Source of the DNA: Palsa-465 sp963800475
Lineage (GTDB): Bacteria; Actinomycetota; Thermoleophilia; Solirubrobacterales; Solirubrobacteraceae
Length of the DNA stretch: 64,000 nt
Assembly: GCA_963800475.1 (NCBI GenBank)
Contig: CAWDAZ010000003.1
Span: 186,001-250,000 of the forward strand
Direction: 5' to 3'
Shown here one piece after another: positions 1-7,740 of the stretch. Position 1 is the first letter of the stretch; the number at the start of each line of letters is the position of its first letter. Below the pieces are notes generated by a model that searched no databases, was not told the origin of the DNA, and was given only the letters and a program-made list of their open reading frames with translations. Made by a program: the position numbers and the translations under genes.

Positions 1-79
1 CGCGGGCTTCTTTCGGATCTCGCTGACGACTCCCGACGACCGCCTGGCAGAGGCGGTCGAGCGCTTGCGCGGGCTCTGA
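1..79 (+). CDS. Class I/II aminotransferase, C-terminal fragment
   Basis: Only the last 25 codons are in the window; the reading frame enters at base 2 and ends at TGA 77-79. The peptide (AGFFRISLTTPDDRLAEAVERL, then RGL) resembles the closing strand and helix of PLP-dependent fold-type I aminotransferases of the aspartate/LL-diaminopimelate aminotransferase kind, where a '(Y/F)FRI(A/S)L' strand is followed by an amphipathic 'R(L/I)xEAVxRL' helix. The substrate cannot be told from this piece. Confidence 0.6.
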   Translation, partial: AGFFRISLTTPDDRLAEAVERLRGL

Positions 80-99
80 TCGGCGCCGCGGCCCGGGGG

Positions 100-105
100 T
101 ATGCT
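100..105 (+). promoter_or_regulatory. Candidate -10 box for the DUF4333 lipoprotein gene
   Basis: TATGCT lies about 50 bases upstream of the ATG at 156. This would give a short leader carrying the purine-rich ACGGAG ribosome-binding site at 143-148. No clear -35 element is visible. Confidence 0.35.
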
Positions 106-155
106 TGCGCTCGCCGGGGACCGCAACAGCGCCAACGACGAAACGGAGTCTCGAG

Positions 156-479
156 ATGAGGGCAAGGCGGGTAGGAAGAGGGCTGGGCGTTGCGGTGGCC
201 GCCGTGGTGCCGGCGATCGCGGTGGCCGGGTGCGCGACCACGATCGATAACGGCAAGGCCGAGCAGCTGATCCGCAACTCGATCAACTCGACGGGTCACG
301 CGAAGGTGAAATCGGTCAGCTGCCCGAGCGGCGTGACCGCCAAGGCCGGCGGGACGTTCACCTGTCAGCTGACCGTGACGACGCCGGACGGGGCGACCCA
401 CAGCGGTAGCGTGACCCTGCACATGACCGACAGCAAGGGTCATGTCGAGGCGGGCGGCTCGGACTTCCACGTCCAGTAG
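156..479 (+). CDS. DUF4333-type secreted lipoprotein
   Basis: The product is a small exported lipoprotein of 107 aa. A basic N-terminus (MRARRVGR) and a hydrophobic stretch lead to a lipobox-like AVAGC with Cys26. The mature part (about residues 30-105) carries the two cysteines of the DUF4333 fold, in VSCPSG and TFTCQL, which probably form a disulfide. I start at ATG 156 because ACGGAG precedes it by 7 bases; the frame could extend to a TTG at 105, but that has no ribosome-binding site. The domain is common in actinobacterial envelope lipoproteins and has no defined biochemical role. Confidence 0.75.
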   Translation: MRARRVGRGLGVAVAAVVPAIAVAGCATTIDNGKAEQLIRNSINSTGHAKVKSVSCPSGVTAKAGGTFTCQLTVTTPDGATHSGSVTLHMTDSKGHVEAGGSDFHVQ

Positions 480-505
480 CCGCTGAGCCCGGCGGGCTTC
501 GGGGC

Positions 506-511
506 TACCAT
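506..511 (+). promoter_or_regulatory. Candidate -10 box of a leaderless hflX promoter
   Basis: TACCAT ends 6 bases before the GTG start at 518 and there is no Shine-Dalgarno, so transcription probably begins at or next to the start codon. The same arrangement recurs at many genes in this window. Confidence 0.45.
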
Positions 512-517
512 CAGGGC

Positions 518-1843
518 GTGCAGCGAAGCCGCCACGGGCGGAGCAGAGCAACCAATTCTTCGAACGGGCAGCGGCCCCAGGGCCGCGCGCGCCAGCGTGC
601 ATACCTCGTCGCGGCGCTCCCGGATCGCGAGGACGAGACGCTCGACGAGCTGGGCGAGCTGTTGCGGACGGCCGGCGTCGCCGCGGTCGGGTCGCTCGTC
701 CAGCACCGCGACTACCCGCACCCGAACAGCTACCTCGGACCGGGCAAGCTCGATGAGCTGAAGGCCGAGATCGCGCGCTCGGACGCAAACCTCGTCGCGT
801 GCGACGACGAGCTCTCGCCGCGGCAGGAGCGCAACCTCGAGAAGGCGCTCGGCGTGCCGGTGATCGACCGCACCGCGATCATCCTCGACATCTTCGCCGC
901 GCACGCGCACACCGCCGAGGGAAAGCTGCAGGTCGAGCTCGCACAGCTCGAGTACAACCTCGCCCGCATGCGCGGGCTGTGGTCTCATCTCGAGCGCCTC
1001 GGCGCGGGCCGGATCGACGGCGGGATCGGCACCCGGGGCCCGGGCGAGACGCAGATCGAGACCGACCGGCGCCTGGCGCGTGACCGGATCTCCGCGTTGC
1101 GCCGGAAGCTCGCACGCGTGCACGCCAGCCGCGAGGTGATGCGGGCAGAGCGCGAGCGCGCACACCTGCCGGCCGTCGCGCTCGCCGGGTACACCAACGC
1201 CGGCAAGTCGACGCTCCTGAACGCGCTGACGGGCGCGACCGTAGGAGTCGGCCAGCGGCTGTTCCACACGCTGGACCCGACCACCCGGGTGCTGCGCGCC
1301 GGCGGGCGCAATTACCTCCTGACCGACACCGTCGGCTTCATCCGCAAGCTGCCCCACCAGCTCGTCGACGCGTTCGGCGCGACGCTCGAGGAGACGCGGC
1401 TCGCCGACCTGATCCTCCACGTGGTCGACGCTTCGGCGAGCGAGGAGGAGCTGATCGCGATGACGCGCGCCGTGCACGACGTACTGAACGAGATCGGCGC
1501 GGACACAGCCACGCAGGTGCTGGTGCTCTCGAAGGCCGATCAGGTCGACGACGGGCGCCGCCGCGAGCTGTCGCTGCGCCACCCGAACGCGGTGCTCGTC
1601 TCCGCGCTCACGGGGGAGGGGATCGACGCTCTGATCGAGCGGATCGCGGCGGAGTTCGCAAGGACGCTGCGCGATGTGGAGCTGCTGATCCCTTACGAGG
1701 AAGGGGGGCAGCTGGCCGAGCTACACGACGTGTCTGGCGAGCTCGATCGCGAGGACACCGCCGACGGCGTCATCGTGAAGGCCCGGCTTCCGGCGGGCGT
1801 TGCGGCCCGCTACGAGCGGTTTGCGACCGGCGCGCGAACGTGA
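518..1843 (+). CDS. hflX: GTPase HflX
   Basis: HflX is a ribosome-associated GTPase that splits or rescues stalled 70S/50S particles during stress. The 441-aa product has the family order: an N-terminal HflX domain with 'PHPNSYLGPGKLDEL' (about 67-82), the glycine-rich linker GGIGTRGPGETQIETDRR (about residues 168-185), then the G domain with P-loop GYTNAGKST (224-232), G3 DTVGF (270-274) and a G4 in the form SKAD rather than NKAD. The start is GTG 518, just after a -10-like TACCAT. It overlaps dut by 4 bases (GTGA), so the two are probably translationally coupled. Confidence 0.95.
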   Translation: MQRSRHGRSRATNSSNGQRPQGRARQRAYLVAALPDREDETLDELGELLRTAGVAAVGSLVQHRDYPHPNSYLGPGKLDELKAEIARSDANLVACDDELSPRQERNLEKALGVPVIDRTAIILDIFAAHAHTAEGKLQVELAQLEYNLARMRGLWSHLERLGAGRIDGGIGTRGPGETQIETDRRLARDRISALRRKLARVHASREVMRAERERAHLPAVALAGYTNAGKSTLLNALTGATVGVGQRLFHTLDPTTRVLRAGGRNYLLTDTVGFIRKLPHQLVDAFGATLEETRLADLILHVVDASASEEELIAMTRAVHDVLNEIGADTATQVLVLSKADQVDDGRRRELSLRHPNAVLVSALTGEGIDALIERIAAEFARTLRDVELLIPYEEGGQLAELHDVSGELDREDTADGVIVKARLPAGVAARYERFATGART

Positions 1844-2265
1844 GGGTCACGCGTCTGGACTCCCGCGCGCGGCTGCCGTCCCGCGCATACGACCACGACG
1901 CCGGCTTCGACCTGTATGCGCTCGAGCCGCGCCGGCTGACTCCCGGCGGCCGCGGTGCGGTGGGCACAGGGATCGCCGTCGAGATCCCCGCGGGGCAGGC
2001 CGGCCTGGTGCTTCCGCGCTCGGGGCTCGCGGAGCGGCACGGGATCGCGCTCGTCAACGCACCGGGTTTGATCGATTCGGGCTATCGAGGCGAGCTGCGC
2101 GTGCTGTTGCTGAACACCGACCCCGTCGAGCCGTTCGAGATCGCCGAGGGGGACCGGATCGCGCAGCTCGTGCTGGTCAGGATCGAATCGCCCGAGCTCG
2201 AGCTGGTCGAGGAGCTCCTCGAGTCCGAGCGCGGCGCCGGCGGGTTCGGGTCGAGCGGCAGCTGA
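1840..2265 (+). CDS. dut: Deoxyuridine 5'-triphosphate nucleotidohydrolase
   Basis: This trimeric dUTPase hydrolyses dUTP to dUMP and pyrophosphate, keeping uracil out of DNA and feeding dTMP synthesis. All five family motifs are present in 141 aa: AGFDLYA (21-27), PRSGLA (59-64), GLIDSGYRGE with the catalytic Asp79 (76-85), GDRIAQL (104-110), and the glycine-rich C-terminal arm RGAGGFGSSG (131-140). The GTG start overlaps the hflX stop as GTGA. It ends 4 bases before the convergent osmoprotectant-binding gene. Confidence 0.95.
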   Translation: MRVTRLDSRARLPSRAYDHDAGFDLYALEPRRLTPGGRGAVGTGIAVEIPAGQAGLVLPRSGLAERHGIALVNAPGLIDSGYRGELRVLLLNTDPVEPFEIAEGDRIAQLVLVRIESPELELVEELLESERGAGGFGSSGS

Positions 2266-2269
2266 GCGG

Positions 2270-3235
2270 TCAGCTCGTGGGCGCCGACACGAGCCCGTGC
2301 GCGACCAGGAACTGCTGAGCGACGGCGGCCGGATCTTCGCCGGACAGGTCGACGGCCGCGTTCAGCTGCCGGATCGCCTGAAGCGACAGCAGCGCGCTGA
2401 CGCGGTTGATCGTGTCCGCGAACGCTGGGCCCTCGGCCTGCATGACCTTTGCTGACACGACCGGCACGACGTTGCCCCACCCGAGCACCCTGAGCGGGTC
2501 CTTGAGCAGCACGTAGTTGCCGGTCGTCAGCTGCCCGTCGGTCGTGTTCACGTCGGCCGCCTGGACGACACCCTGGTCGAGCGCCTGGTACTGGCCGCCG
2601 ATCTCGAGCGCCTGGAAGTCGGCGGGCACGAACCCGTATGCCTGCTCGAGCGCCGGCAGGCCGCCCGGCTCCTGCTGCTGGAACTGGGGCGGCGCGCCGA
2701 GCGTCAGCGACTGCGCGACCTTGCGCAGGTCGCGGATCGTCGAAAGGCCGTTCTGGACGGCATAGTCGAGCCCGACGCCGATCGCGTCGGTGTCACTGAA
2801 CGGGGTCGGGTTCAGCAGCTGTAGCCCCTTCGCGAGCGCGTAGTCCTGGCCTGCCCGATACGCCGACCGCAGGCTGTGGAACGTCCGCTGGTCACCGGCG
2901 ATCGCCGAGTTCCAGGTGTCGAGGTACTCGGGATACAGTCCGAGTCGGCCGCTCTGCAGAGCCTGCAGCGTCACCTCTGTGGGCCCGATGTTGCGGTTCA
3001 GGAGCACCTGGAATCCCTGCGCCTTGAGCGCCTCGTAGTAGAGCTCGCCGAGCACGAACTGCTCGGTGAAGTTCTTGTCTCCGATCGTCACCTGGGGGCG
3101 GCCGGCGCCGGGCAGCGCCGCTGTCGTCGTGCTCTGACTGCTCGCCGGCGTGTCGGTCGCGCTGGTCGCGCCGCACGCCGCGACCACCACCGCGAGCAGC
3201 GCGACAGCGGCGCCTCGCAGGACTCGCCGGCTCAC
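2270..3235 (-). CDS. Osmoprotectant (glycine betaine/choline) ABC transporter substrate-binding lipoprotein
   Basis: The 321-aa product is an OpuAC/OpuBC/OsmF-type periplasmic-binding protein. A signal sequence ends in the lipobox VVAAC (Cys21), and the mature part starts with the family pattern 'VTIGDKNFTEQFVLGELY', continuing with 'GLYPEYLDTW' in the ligand-binding lobe. The start is GTG 3235, which overlaps the gatD stop as GTGA, so the gene is coupled to gatD. No cognate permease or ATPase gene lies in the window, so the transporter partner must be encoded elsewhere. The ligand (glycine betaine, choline or another quaternary amine) is inferred from the family. Confidence 0.85.
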   Translation of the reverse strand: MSRRVLRGAAVALLAVVVAACGATSATDTPASSQSTTTAALPGAGRPQVTIGDKNFTEQFVLGELYYEALKAQGFQVLLNRNIGPTEVTLQALQSGRLGLYPEYLDTWNSAIAGDQRTFHSLRSAYRAGQDYALAKGLQLLNPTPFSDTDAIGVGLDYAVQNGLSTIRDLRKVAQSLTLGAPPQFQQQEPGGLPALEQAYGFVPADFQALEIGGQYQALDQGVVQAADVNTTDGQLTTGNYVLLKDPLRVLGWGNVVPVVSAKVMQAEGPAFADTINRVSALLSLQAIRQLNAAVDLSGEDPAAVAQQFLVAHGLVSAPTS

Positions 3236-3969
3236 GCCGGCGCCCCCGCTGCACGGCGCGCGTCGGCATGCGCCGCCCGCTCGAGCTCGTCCTCGAGCGG
3301 CGCCAGCGGTGCCTCGGACCCGAGCGCCGTCTCGATCAGCCAGTCGGCGAACCACGCGTTCTTCGGCAGCAACGGGCCGTGCAGGTAGGTGCCGATCACG
3401 CCCGCCTCGCGTCCGCCCTCGAAGCCGTCCTTGCCGTTGTTGCCGTGCCCCTTCAGGACTCGCCCGAGCGGCGCGGTGCCGGGGCCGAGGTACGTGCGTC
3501 CGCCGTGGTTCTCGAACCCCGCCAGCACCCGCGGCTCACCGGGACGAAGCTCGACCTCGATCGCGACGTTGCCGATCAGCCGTGGACCGTCCTCCCGAAC
3601 GGTCTCGAGGTCGAGCAATCCGACCCCGGGCAGCCGCTCGTCGCCCAACTGGTAGGAGCGCCCGAGCAGCTGGTAGCCGCCGCACACGGCGAGGATCACC
3701 CCGCCCGTCGCGGCGACCTGGCAAAGCGCTTCGCGCTTGTGCTCGACGAGGTCGAACGCGCACCGCTGCTGGTCGCGGTCCTGGCCGCCGCCGATGTAGA
3801 ACAGGTCCGCCGAGTCGGGGTCGAGCCGGTCACCGAGGTCGCTGCGAAGCACCTCGAAGCCGATCCCCCGCCACTCGCAGCGGCGTTCGAGCATCAGCAG
3901 GTTGCCGCGGTCGGCGTAGATGTTCATCAGGTCGGGATACAGCGCGCAGACGCGCAACCGGTCACGCAC
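3232..3969 (-). CDS. gatD: Lipid II isoglutaminyl synthase, glutaminase subunit GatD
   Basis: GatD is a class-I-like glutamine amidotransferase that supplies ammonia to MurT for amidating the alpha-carboxyl of D-Glu in lipid II. The 245-aa protein (typical length) has the nucleophile elbow AVCGGYQLLG with Cys96 and the catalytic His197 in TYLHGPLLPKN. Its CobB/CobQ-like fold is seen also in FYIGGGQDRDQ near residue 57. The start is GTG 3969; the stop of the upstream methyltransferase gene (3962-3964) overlaps this start by 8 bases. Its partner murT is two genes upstream. Confidence 0.92.
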   Translation of the reverse strand: MRDRLRVCALYPDLMNIYADRGNLLMLERRCEWRGIGFEVLRSDLGDRLDPDSADLFYIGGGQDRDQQRCAFDLVEHKREALCQVAATGGVILAVCGGYQLLGRSYQLGDERLPGVGLLDLETVREDGPRLIGNVAIEVELRPGEPRVLAGFENHGGRTYLGPGTAPLGRVLKGHGNNGKDGFEGGREAGVIGTYLHGPLLPKNAWFADWLIETALGSEAPLAPLEDELERAAHADARRAAGAPA

Positions 3970-4675
3970 CGAGGACCACCACCGTGCTGCCGACGTGATC
4001 CGAAGTGGGGGGAATGCCGATCCGGTCCGCCGGCATTAGGCCGGCCGCCGCCGCGTCCCGCTCGAGCTCGTCCGCGCTCAACGCGTCGATCCGCAGCACG
4101 TCCCGCTCGACGGTCCGGCGCCCGCCGGGGTCGACTGTCTCGCGGCGGCGCTCGAGCACGAACCCGTTCCGTTCCTCGCGCACCGCCGTCGGCTGGCTGC
4201 TGTAGAGCACGCCCTCGAGCTCGCGAATGTCGGGGAGCGGGCCGCCGAGCGCGGCGTCCACCTCGTACAGCTCGAGCTCCTCGCTGATCGCGATCGCGAC
4301 CACGCCATCGGCGGCGAGGTGCCGCCGGGCGCGCTCGAGGAACGGCGCCCGGCCCGCTGCGCCGCCCAGCAGCTGAATCGTCTGCATCGGCACGATGATC
4401 AGCCCGAACGTCGTGGAGAGCTCGAAGCCGCGAGCATCGGCAACGGCGGTTTCGATCTCATGCCCGTCGGCGCGGCGCGAAAGCTCGGCGAGCAGCGAGG
4501 CGTCGAGGTCGAGCGCGACCACGCGGTGGCCGCGCTCGGCGAGGTCGAGCGCGACCCGGCCGGTCCCGGCACCGATGTCGAGGACGGGTCCGGAGTGCTC
4601 GCGCGCCAGCGCGCGCCACACGGGCAGATCGGCGCAGTATGCGCCGCATTCGATGTCGTGCCAGATCACGCTCAT
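3962..4675 (-). CDS. SAM-dependent class I methyltransferase between murT and gatD
   Basis: The 237-aa protein has a standard Rossmann methyltransferase core: motif I LDIGAGTGR (32-40), acidic motif II ALDLD (54-58), and motif III around VADARGFEL. The end of the protein is a beta-rich segment with RIGIPPTSDHVGS. ATG 4675 overlaps the murT stop (ATGA), and the gene runs 8 bases into gatD, so it is co-translated with the lipid II amidation pair. The substrate is unknown. Cell-wall precursor or glutaminyl intermediates are attractive guesses because of the position only; many such enzymes act on small metabolites. Confidence 0.8.
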   Translation of the reverse strand: MSVIWHDIECGAYCADLPVWRALAREHSGPVLDIGAGTGRVALDLAERGHRVVALDLDASLLAELSRRADGHEIETAVADARGFELSTTFGLIIVPMQTIQLLGGAAGRAPFLERARRHLAADGVVAIAISEELELYEVDAALGGPLPDIRELEGVLYSSQPTAVREERNGFVLERRRETVDPGGRRTVERDVLRIDALSADELERDAAAAGLMPADRIGIPPTSDHVGSTVVVLGA

Positions 4676-6057
4676 CGGCCGGCCTCCCAGAACTGTCCCA
4701 CGTGTCCGCGCGAGGCGAGCTCCTCGTGGAGCTCGAGCAGCGCCGTGTATGTGGGCAGCACGAACAGGCGTCCCGATCGGGCCGCCGCGATCGCGTCGTC
4801 GAGCGCGGGGGCGAGCTGTGGCACGACCTCGAGCCGGTCCTCCGGGACTCCCGCGTACTTGAAGCGCAGCGCGAGCTCGGCCGCGCGGGTTCCCGCGCAG
4901 GTGACGCGGCCGACGCGGTCGGCTAGCAGCTCGAAGTCCGCGTCCCACACCCAGGACACGTCGTGCCCGTCGGCGGTGCGGTCGTTGAGGATCGCGAGCA
5001 GCGCGAGCGGCCCGGCCTCGAGCGCCAGCGTGCGCAGGATCTCGTTGGCGCCGGCGGGGTTCTTGATCAGCAGGATCGACAGCTCGACCGTGCCGGCGAG
5101 CACCGTCTCGGCGCGCCCGAATGCCGCGGTCACCTGTTCGAGGCCCGCGACCACCGTGTCGAGCTCGACGCCGAGCTCCAGGCACAGGGCGGCCGCGCCG
5201 AGGGCGTTGTAGACGTTGTAGAGGCCCGGGAGCGGCAGCGCCACGGCCCTCGCGCCCTCGGGGGTCCGCAGCCGGAACCTCGAGCTGCGCGTGCCGTCGA
5301 GCGCGATCGTCTCGGCCGCGACCGACGGCGACGGCCGGCGCTGGCCGCAGCTCGGGCATTCGTACAGCCCCAGGTGGCCGAGGTAGACGGCCTCGTAGAC
5401 GTAGGCGGCGCCACATCGCCGGCAATGCTTGGAGTCCGATGCGTGCTGCATCTCGGGCAGCGCCACCGACGGATCCTCGACGCCGAAGTAGCTGGTGCGC
5501 GGAACCAGGCGACCGAGATCCGCGATCAGCGGGTCGTCGGCGTTGAGGACCACGCCGGCGCCGGACGGGAGGGCCTCGACGGCGGCCGCCCAGCGCTCGG
5601 CGATCGTGTCGAGCTCGCCGTAGCGGTCGAGCTGGTCACGGAACAGGTTTCCGAGCAGCACCGCCCGCGGCGTGAGCTGGGGAGCGATCCGGTCCAGCCA
5701 GAATTCGTCGACCTCGAACAGCCCGAGCTCGCCGTCGATCCGGCCGCCGTTGTGGGCTGCCGCCAGCAGCGCGGACGCGACCCCACCCGCCATGTTCGCG
5801 CCGGCCCGGTTGTGGACGAGCCGGATCCCGGCGCGATCGAGGATCGAGGCGACCATCGCCGCGGTCGTGGTCTTGCCGTTGGTGGCCGAGATCACCACCG
5901 AGCCCTGTGGGAGCCGGCGCGCGAGCTCGGAGATCGCGTCGGGCTCGAGGCGGATCAACAGCTTGCCGGGCAGGCTCGTCCCGCCCCGGCCGGTGTGGCG
6001 ACTGAGGCCACCGACAGCGCGGGCGGCGGCGATCTTGGCGTTGATAAGCATGCTCAC
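4672..6057 (-). CDS. murT: Lipid II isoglutaminyl synthase, Mur ligase-like subunit MurT
   Basis: MurT activates lipid II D-glutamate with ATP and receives ammonia from GatD. The protein of about 461 aa has the Mur-ligase P-loop SATNGKTTTAAM (57-68), the RNA.. GANMAGG segment, and the MurT-specific four-cysteine zinc ribbon (Cys212, Cys215, Cys234, Cys237) inserted in the central domain. The C-terminal DUF1727 region ends with 'FVLPTYTALLELHEEL'. I start at GTG 6057, which overlaps the stop of the lipid kinase gene as GTGA; ATG 6051 is a close alternative. Confidence 0.93.
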   Translation of the reverse strand: MSMLINAKIAAARAVGGLSRHTGRGGTSLPGKLLIRLEPDAISELARRLPQGSVVISATNGKTTTAAMVASILDRAGIRLVHNRAGANMAGGVASALLAAAHNGGRIDGELGLFEVDEFWLDRIAPQLTPRAVLLGNLFRDQLDRYGELDTIAERWAAAVEALPSGAGVVLNADDPLIADLGRLVPRTSYFGVEDPSVALPEMQHASDSKHCRRCGAAYVYEAVYLGHLGLYECPSCGQRRPSPSVAAETIALDGTRSSRFRLRTPEGARAVALPLPGLYNVYNALGAAALCLELGVELDTVVAGLEQVTAAFGRAETVLAGTVELSILLIKNPAGANEILRTLALEAGPLALLAILNDRTADGHDVSWVWDADFELLADRVGRVTCAGTRAAELALRFKYAGVPEDRLEVVPQLAPALDDAIAAARSGRLFVLPTYTALLELHEELASRGHVGQFWEAGR

Positions 6058-6944
6058 GCGGGGACAAGTACGCGCACGGCCCCTGGAAGCGCGCGGACCG
6101 TGACGGGAAGCTCGGCGATCGGATCGCCGTCGGCGTACATCGTGAACGATCTGTCGGCAGCGATCTCGACGGCGGCGGCTCGCTCGACGTGGACCCCCGG
6201 CTGCTTGACGTGCTCTCCCTTGAAGACGGTCGGCAGCAGCCGCAGGAACCGGCGCTTCGGCACGTGCTCGACCATCACCACGTCGAGCAGCCCGTCGTCG
6301 AGCGACGCGTCGGGCGCCATCAGCATCCCGCCACCGTAGGCCTTGGAGTTGGCGACGGCGATCGTGTAGCCGACGATCGTGCGGGGCTCCCGGCCCTCGA
6401 GCGTGACCGTGAACGTCGCGGGGCGCCACGCCGCAAGCGCCCGCAGCGCCCCGTACGCGTACACGAGATTGCCCCGCACCACACGGGTCTCGTTCGCGAT
6501 CCGGTTGGCCTCCGAATCGAACCCGCAGCTTGCGATCCCGACGAACGTCCGGCCGCCGACCTCGCCGAGGTCGACCGCAGCCACCGAACCCGACGCGAGC
6601 ACGCCGACCGCCTGGACTGGGTCGAACGGCACCCCGAGTACGCGCGCGAAATCGTTCCCGCGACCGCCGGGCAGCACGCCGAGGACCCCGTCGGTGTGCC
6701 GCAGCGCGCCCGCCACCGCGCCGACCAGTCCATCGCCTCCGAACGCCGCGGCGATCCGTCCCTCGGCGGCCGCCTCGAGGGTTAGCTCGATCGCATGCTC
6801 GAGGCTGCGGGTGGCCTCGACCCGGTGGTCGAACCCGTGCGCCAGGAGCGCCGCGGTGACGTCGCCGAGCAGCCGCCCCGCGCGCCCCCCTCCCGCCGAG
6901 GGGTTCACGATCACCGTCACCGAGGAAGGGCGTTCCGGAGTCAT
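6054..6944 (-). CDS. Diacylglycerol kinase family lipid kinase (DagK/YegS/LCB5 type)
   Basis: The 296-aa protein belongs to the soluble lipid kinase family that phosphorylates diacylglycerol or related lipids at the membrane. It shows the nucleotide-binding signatures VIVNPSAGGGRAG (11-23) and GGDG (69-72), followed by VLPGGRGNDFAR, where the usual GTGNDFAR has Arg in place of Thr. The residues after GGDG are LVGAVA instead of the common T(I/V)NEV, so the active-site loop is divergent. It overlaps the genes on both sides by 4 bases (ATGA with the HAD gene, GTGA with murT). Confidence 0.85.
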   Translation of the reverse strand: MTPERPSSVTVIVNPSAGGGRAGRLLGDVTAALLAHGFDHRVEATRSLEHAIELTLEAAAEGRIAAAFGGDGLVGAVAGALRHTDGVLGVLPGGRGNDFARVLGVPFDPVQAVGVLASGSVAAVDLGEVGGRTFVGIASCGFDSEANRIANETRVVRGNLVYAYGALRALAAWRPATFTVTLEGREPRTIVGYTIAVANSKAYGGGMLMAPDASLDDGLLDVVMVEHVPKRRFLRLLPTVFKGEHVKQPGVHVERAAAVEIAADRSFTMYADGDPIAELPVTVRALPGAVRVLVPA

Positions 6945-7738
6945 GCCGCCGTGACCAGCTCGTGGAGGTCCTGTGCGACGGCCACCGGCGCGGGATCGGC
7001 AGCCGAGCGAGCCTCGTCGGCCGGGGTCACGCCGGTCAGCACGATCGCTGCGTCGAGCCCGGCGGCGGCCGCGCCGGCGAGGTCCGAGTCGAGCCGGTCG
7101 CCGATCACGAGCGTGCGGCCGTCGCCGAAGCGATCGAGCGCAGCCCGGAAGATCTCCGGGTGGGGCTTGCCGACCGCCTGCGCGGCGCGGCCCGTCGCGT
7201 ACTCGAGCGCGGCGAGGACCGAACCCGTACCCGGCCAGGCGCCGTCGTCTCCGGGGAAGCTCCGGTCGCGATCCGACGCGACGATCTCGGCTCCTCCCAA
7301 CACCGCCCGGGTTGCGTCGCGAAGCTGGCCGTAGTCGAAGCTCTCATGTCCGCCCACCACGACCACCTCGGCGCTTTCTGCGAAATCGGTTCCGTTGACG
7401 ATCCGGTGCCCGGCGTCGGATACGTGCCGGAACAGCGCCGGCGAGCCGATCACGTACGCGTTGCGCGGCGCCTGCCCGGACAGCAGGTATTGCACGGCCG
7501 CGCCCGAGGTGACGACCTCCTCGAGCGACGCCTGGATGCCCAGCGACCACAGCTTGCGGACGAAGTCCTCCGGCGAGCTCTTCGCGTTGTTGGTCACGAA
7601 CGCGAGACGCTTGCCCGCGCCCCGCAGCTCGGAGATCGCCGCCGGCGCCTCGCGCGTGCACACGCCGCCGACCCACACACACCCGTCGAGGTCGAGGACC
7701 ACGTTGTCGTAGCGCACCAGCAGCGGGGAAAGGGCCAT
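6941..7738 (-). CDS. HAD-superfamily subfamily IIA phosphatase (NagD-like)
   Basis: The 265-aa product has all HAD motifs: motif I DLDGCVW with nucleophile Asp16, motif II FVTNNAKS (Thr49), the motif III lysine in GKPHPEIF, and motif IV GDRLDSD. The C2-type IIA cap places it with NagD, 4-nitrophenylphosphatase and glycerol-3-phosphate or 2-phosphoglycolate phosphatases. The exact substrate is unknown. ATG 7738 lies 2 bases after the SRAP stop, and its 3' end overlaps the lipid kinase. Polyol- or glycerol-phosphate removal would fit a lipid operon, but this is inference. Confidence 0.85.
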   Translation of the reverse strand: MALSPLLVRYDNVVLDLDGCVWVGGVCTREAPAAISELRGAGKRLAFVTNNAKSSPEDFVRKLWSLGIQASLEEVVTSGAAVQYLLSGQAPRNAYVIGSPALFRHVSDAGHRIVNGTDFAESAEVVVVGGHESFDYGQLRDATRAVLGGAEIVASDRDRSFPGDDGAWPGTGSVLAALEYATGRAAQAVGKPHPEIFRAALDRFGDGRTLVIGDRLDSDLAGAAAAGLDAAIVLTGVTPADEARSAADPAPVAVAQDLHELVTAA

Positions 7739-7740
7739 GC

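Noticed and set aside
480..505. Short GAGCCC/GGGCTT stem after the DUF4333 gene as a terminator
   Set aside because: The stem is only 6 bp with a 3-base loop and no T-tract; it is too weak to call in such GC-rich DNA.
440..1582. Long open frame on the minus strand opposite hflX
   Set aside because: It is antisense to a complete hflX gene, has no family resemblance and an Arg/Ala/Gly composition typical of mirror frames in GC-rich DNA.
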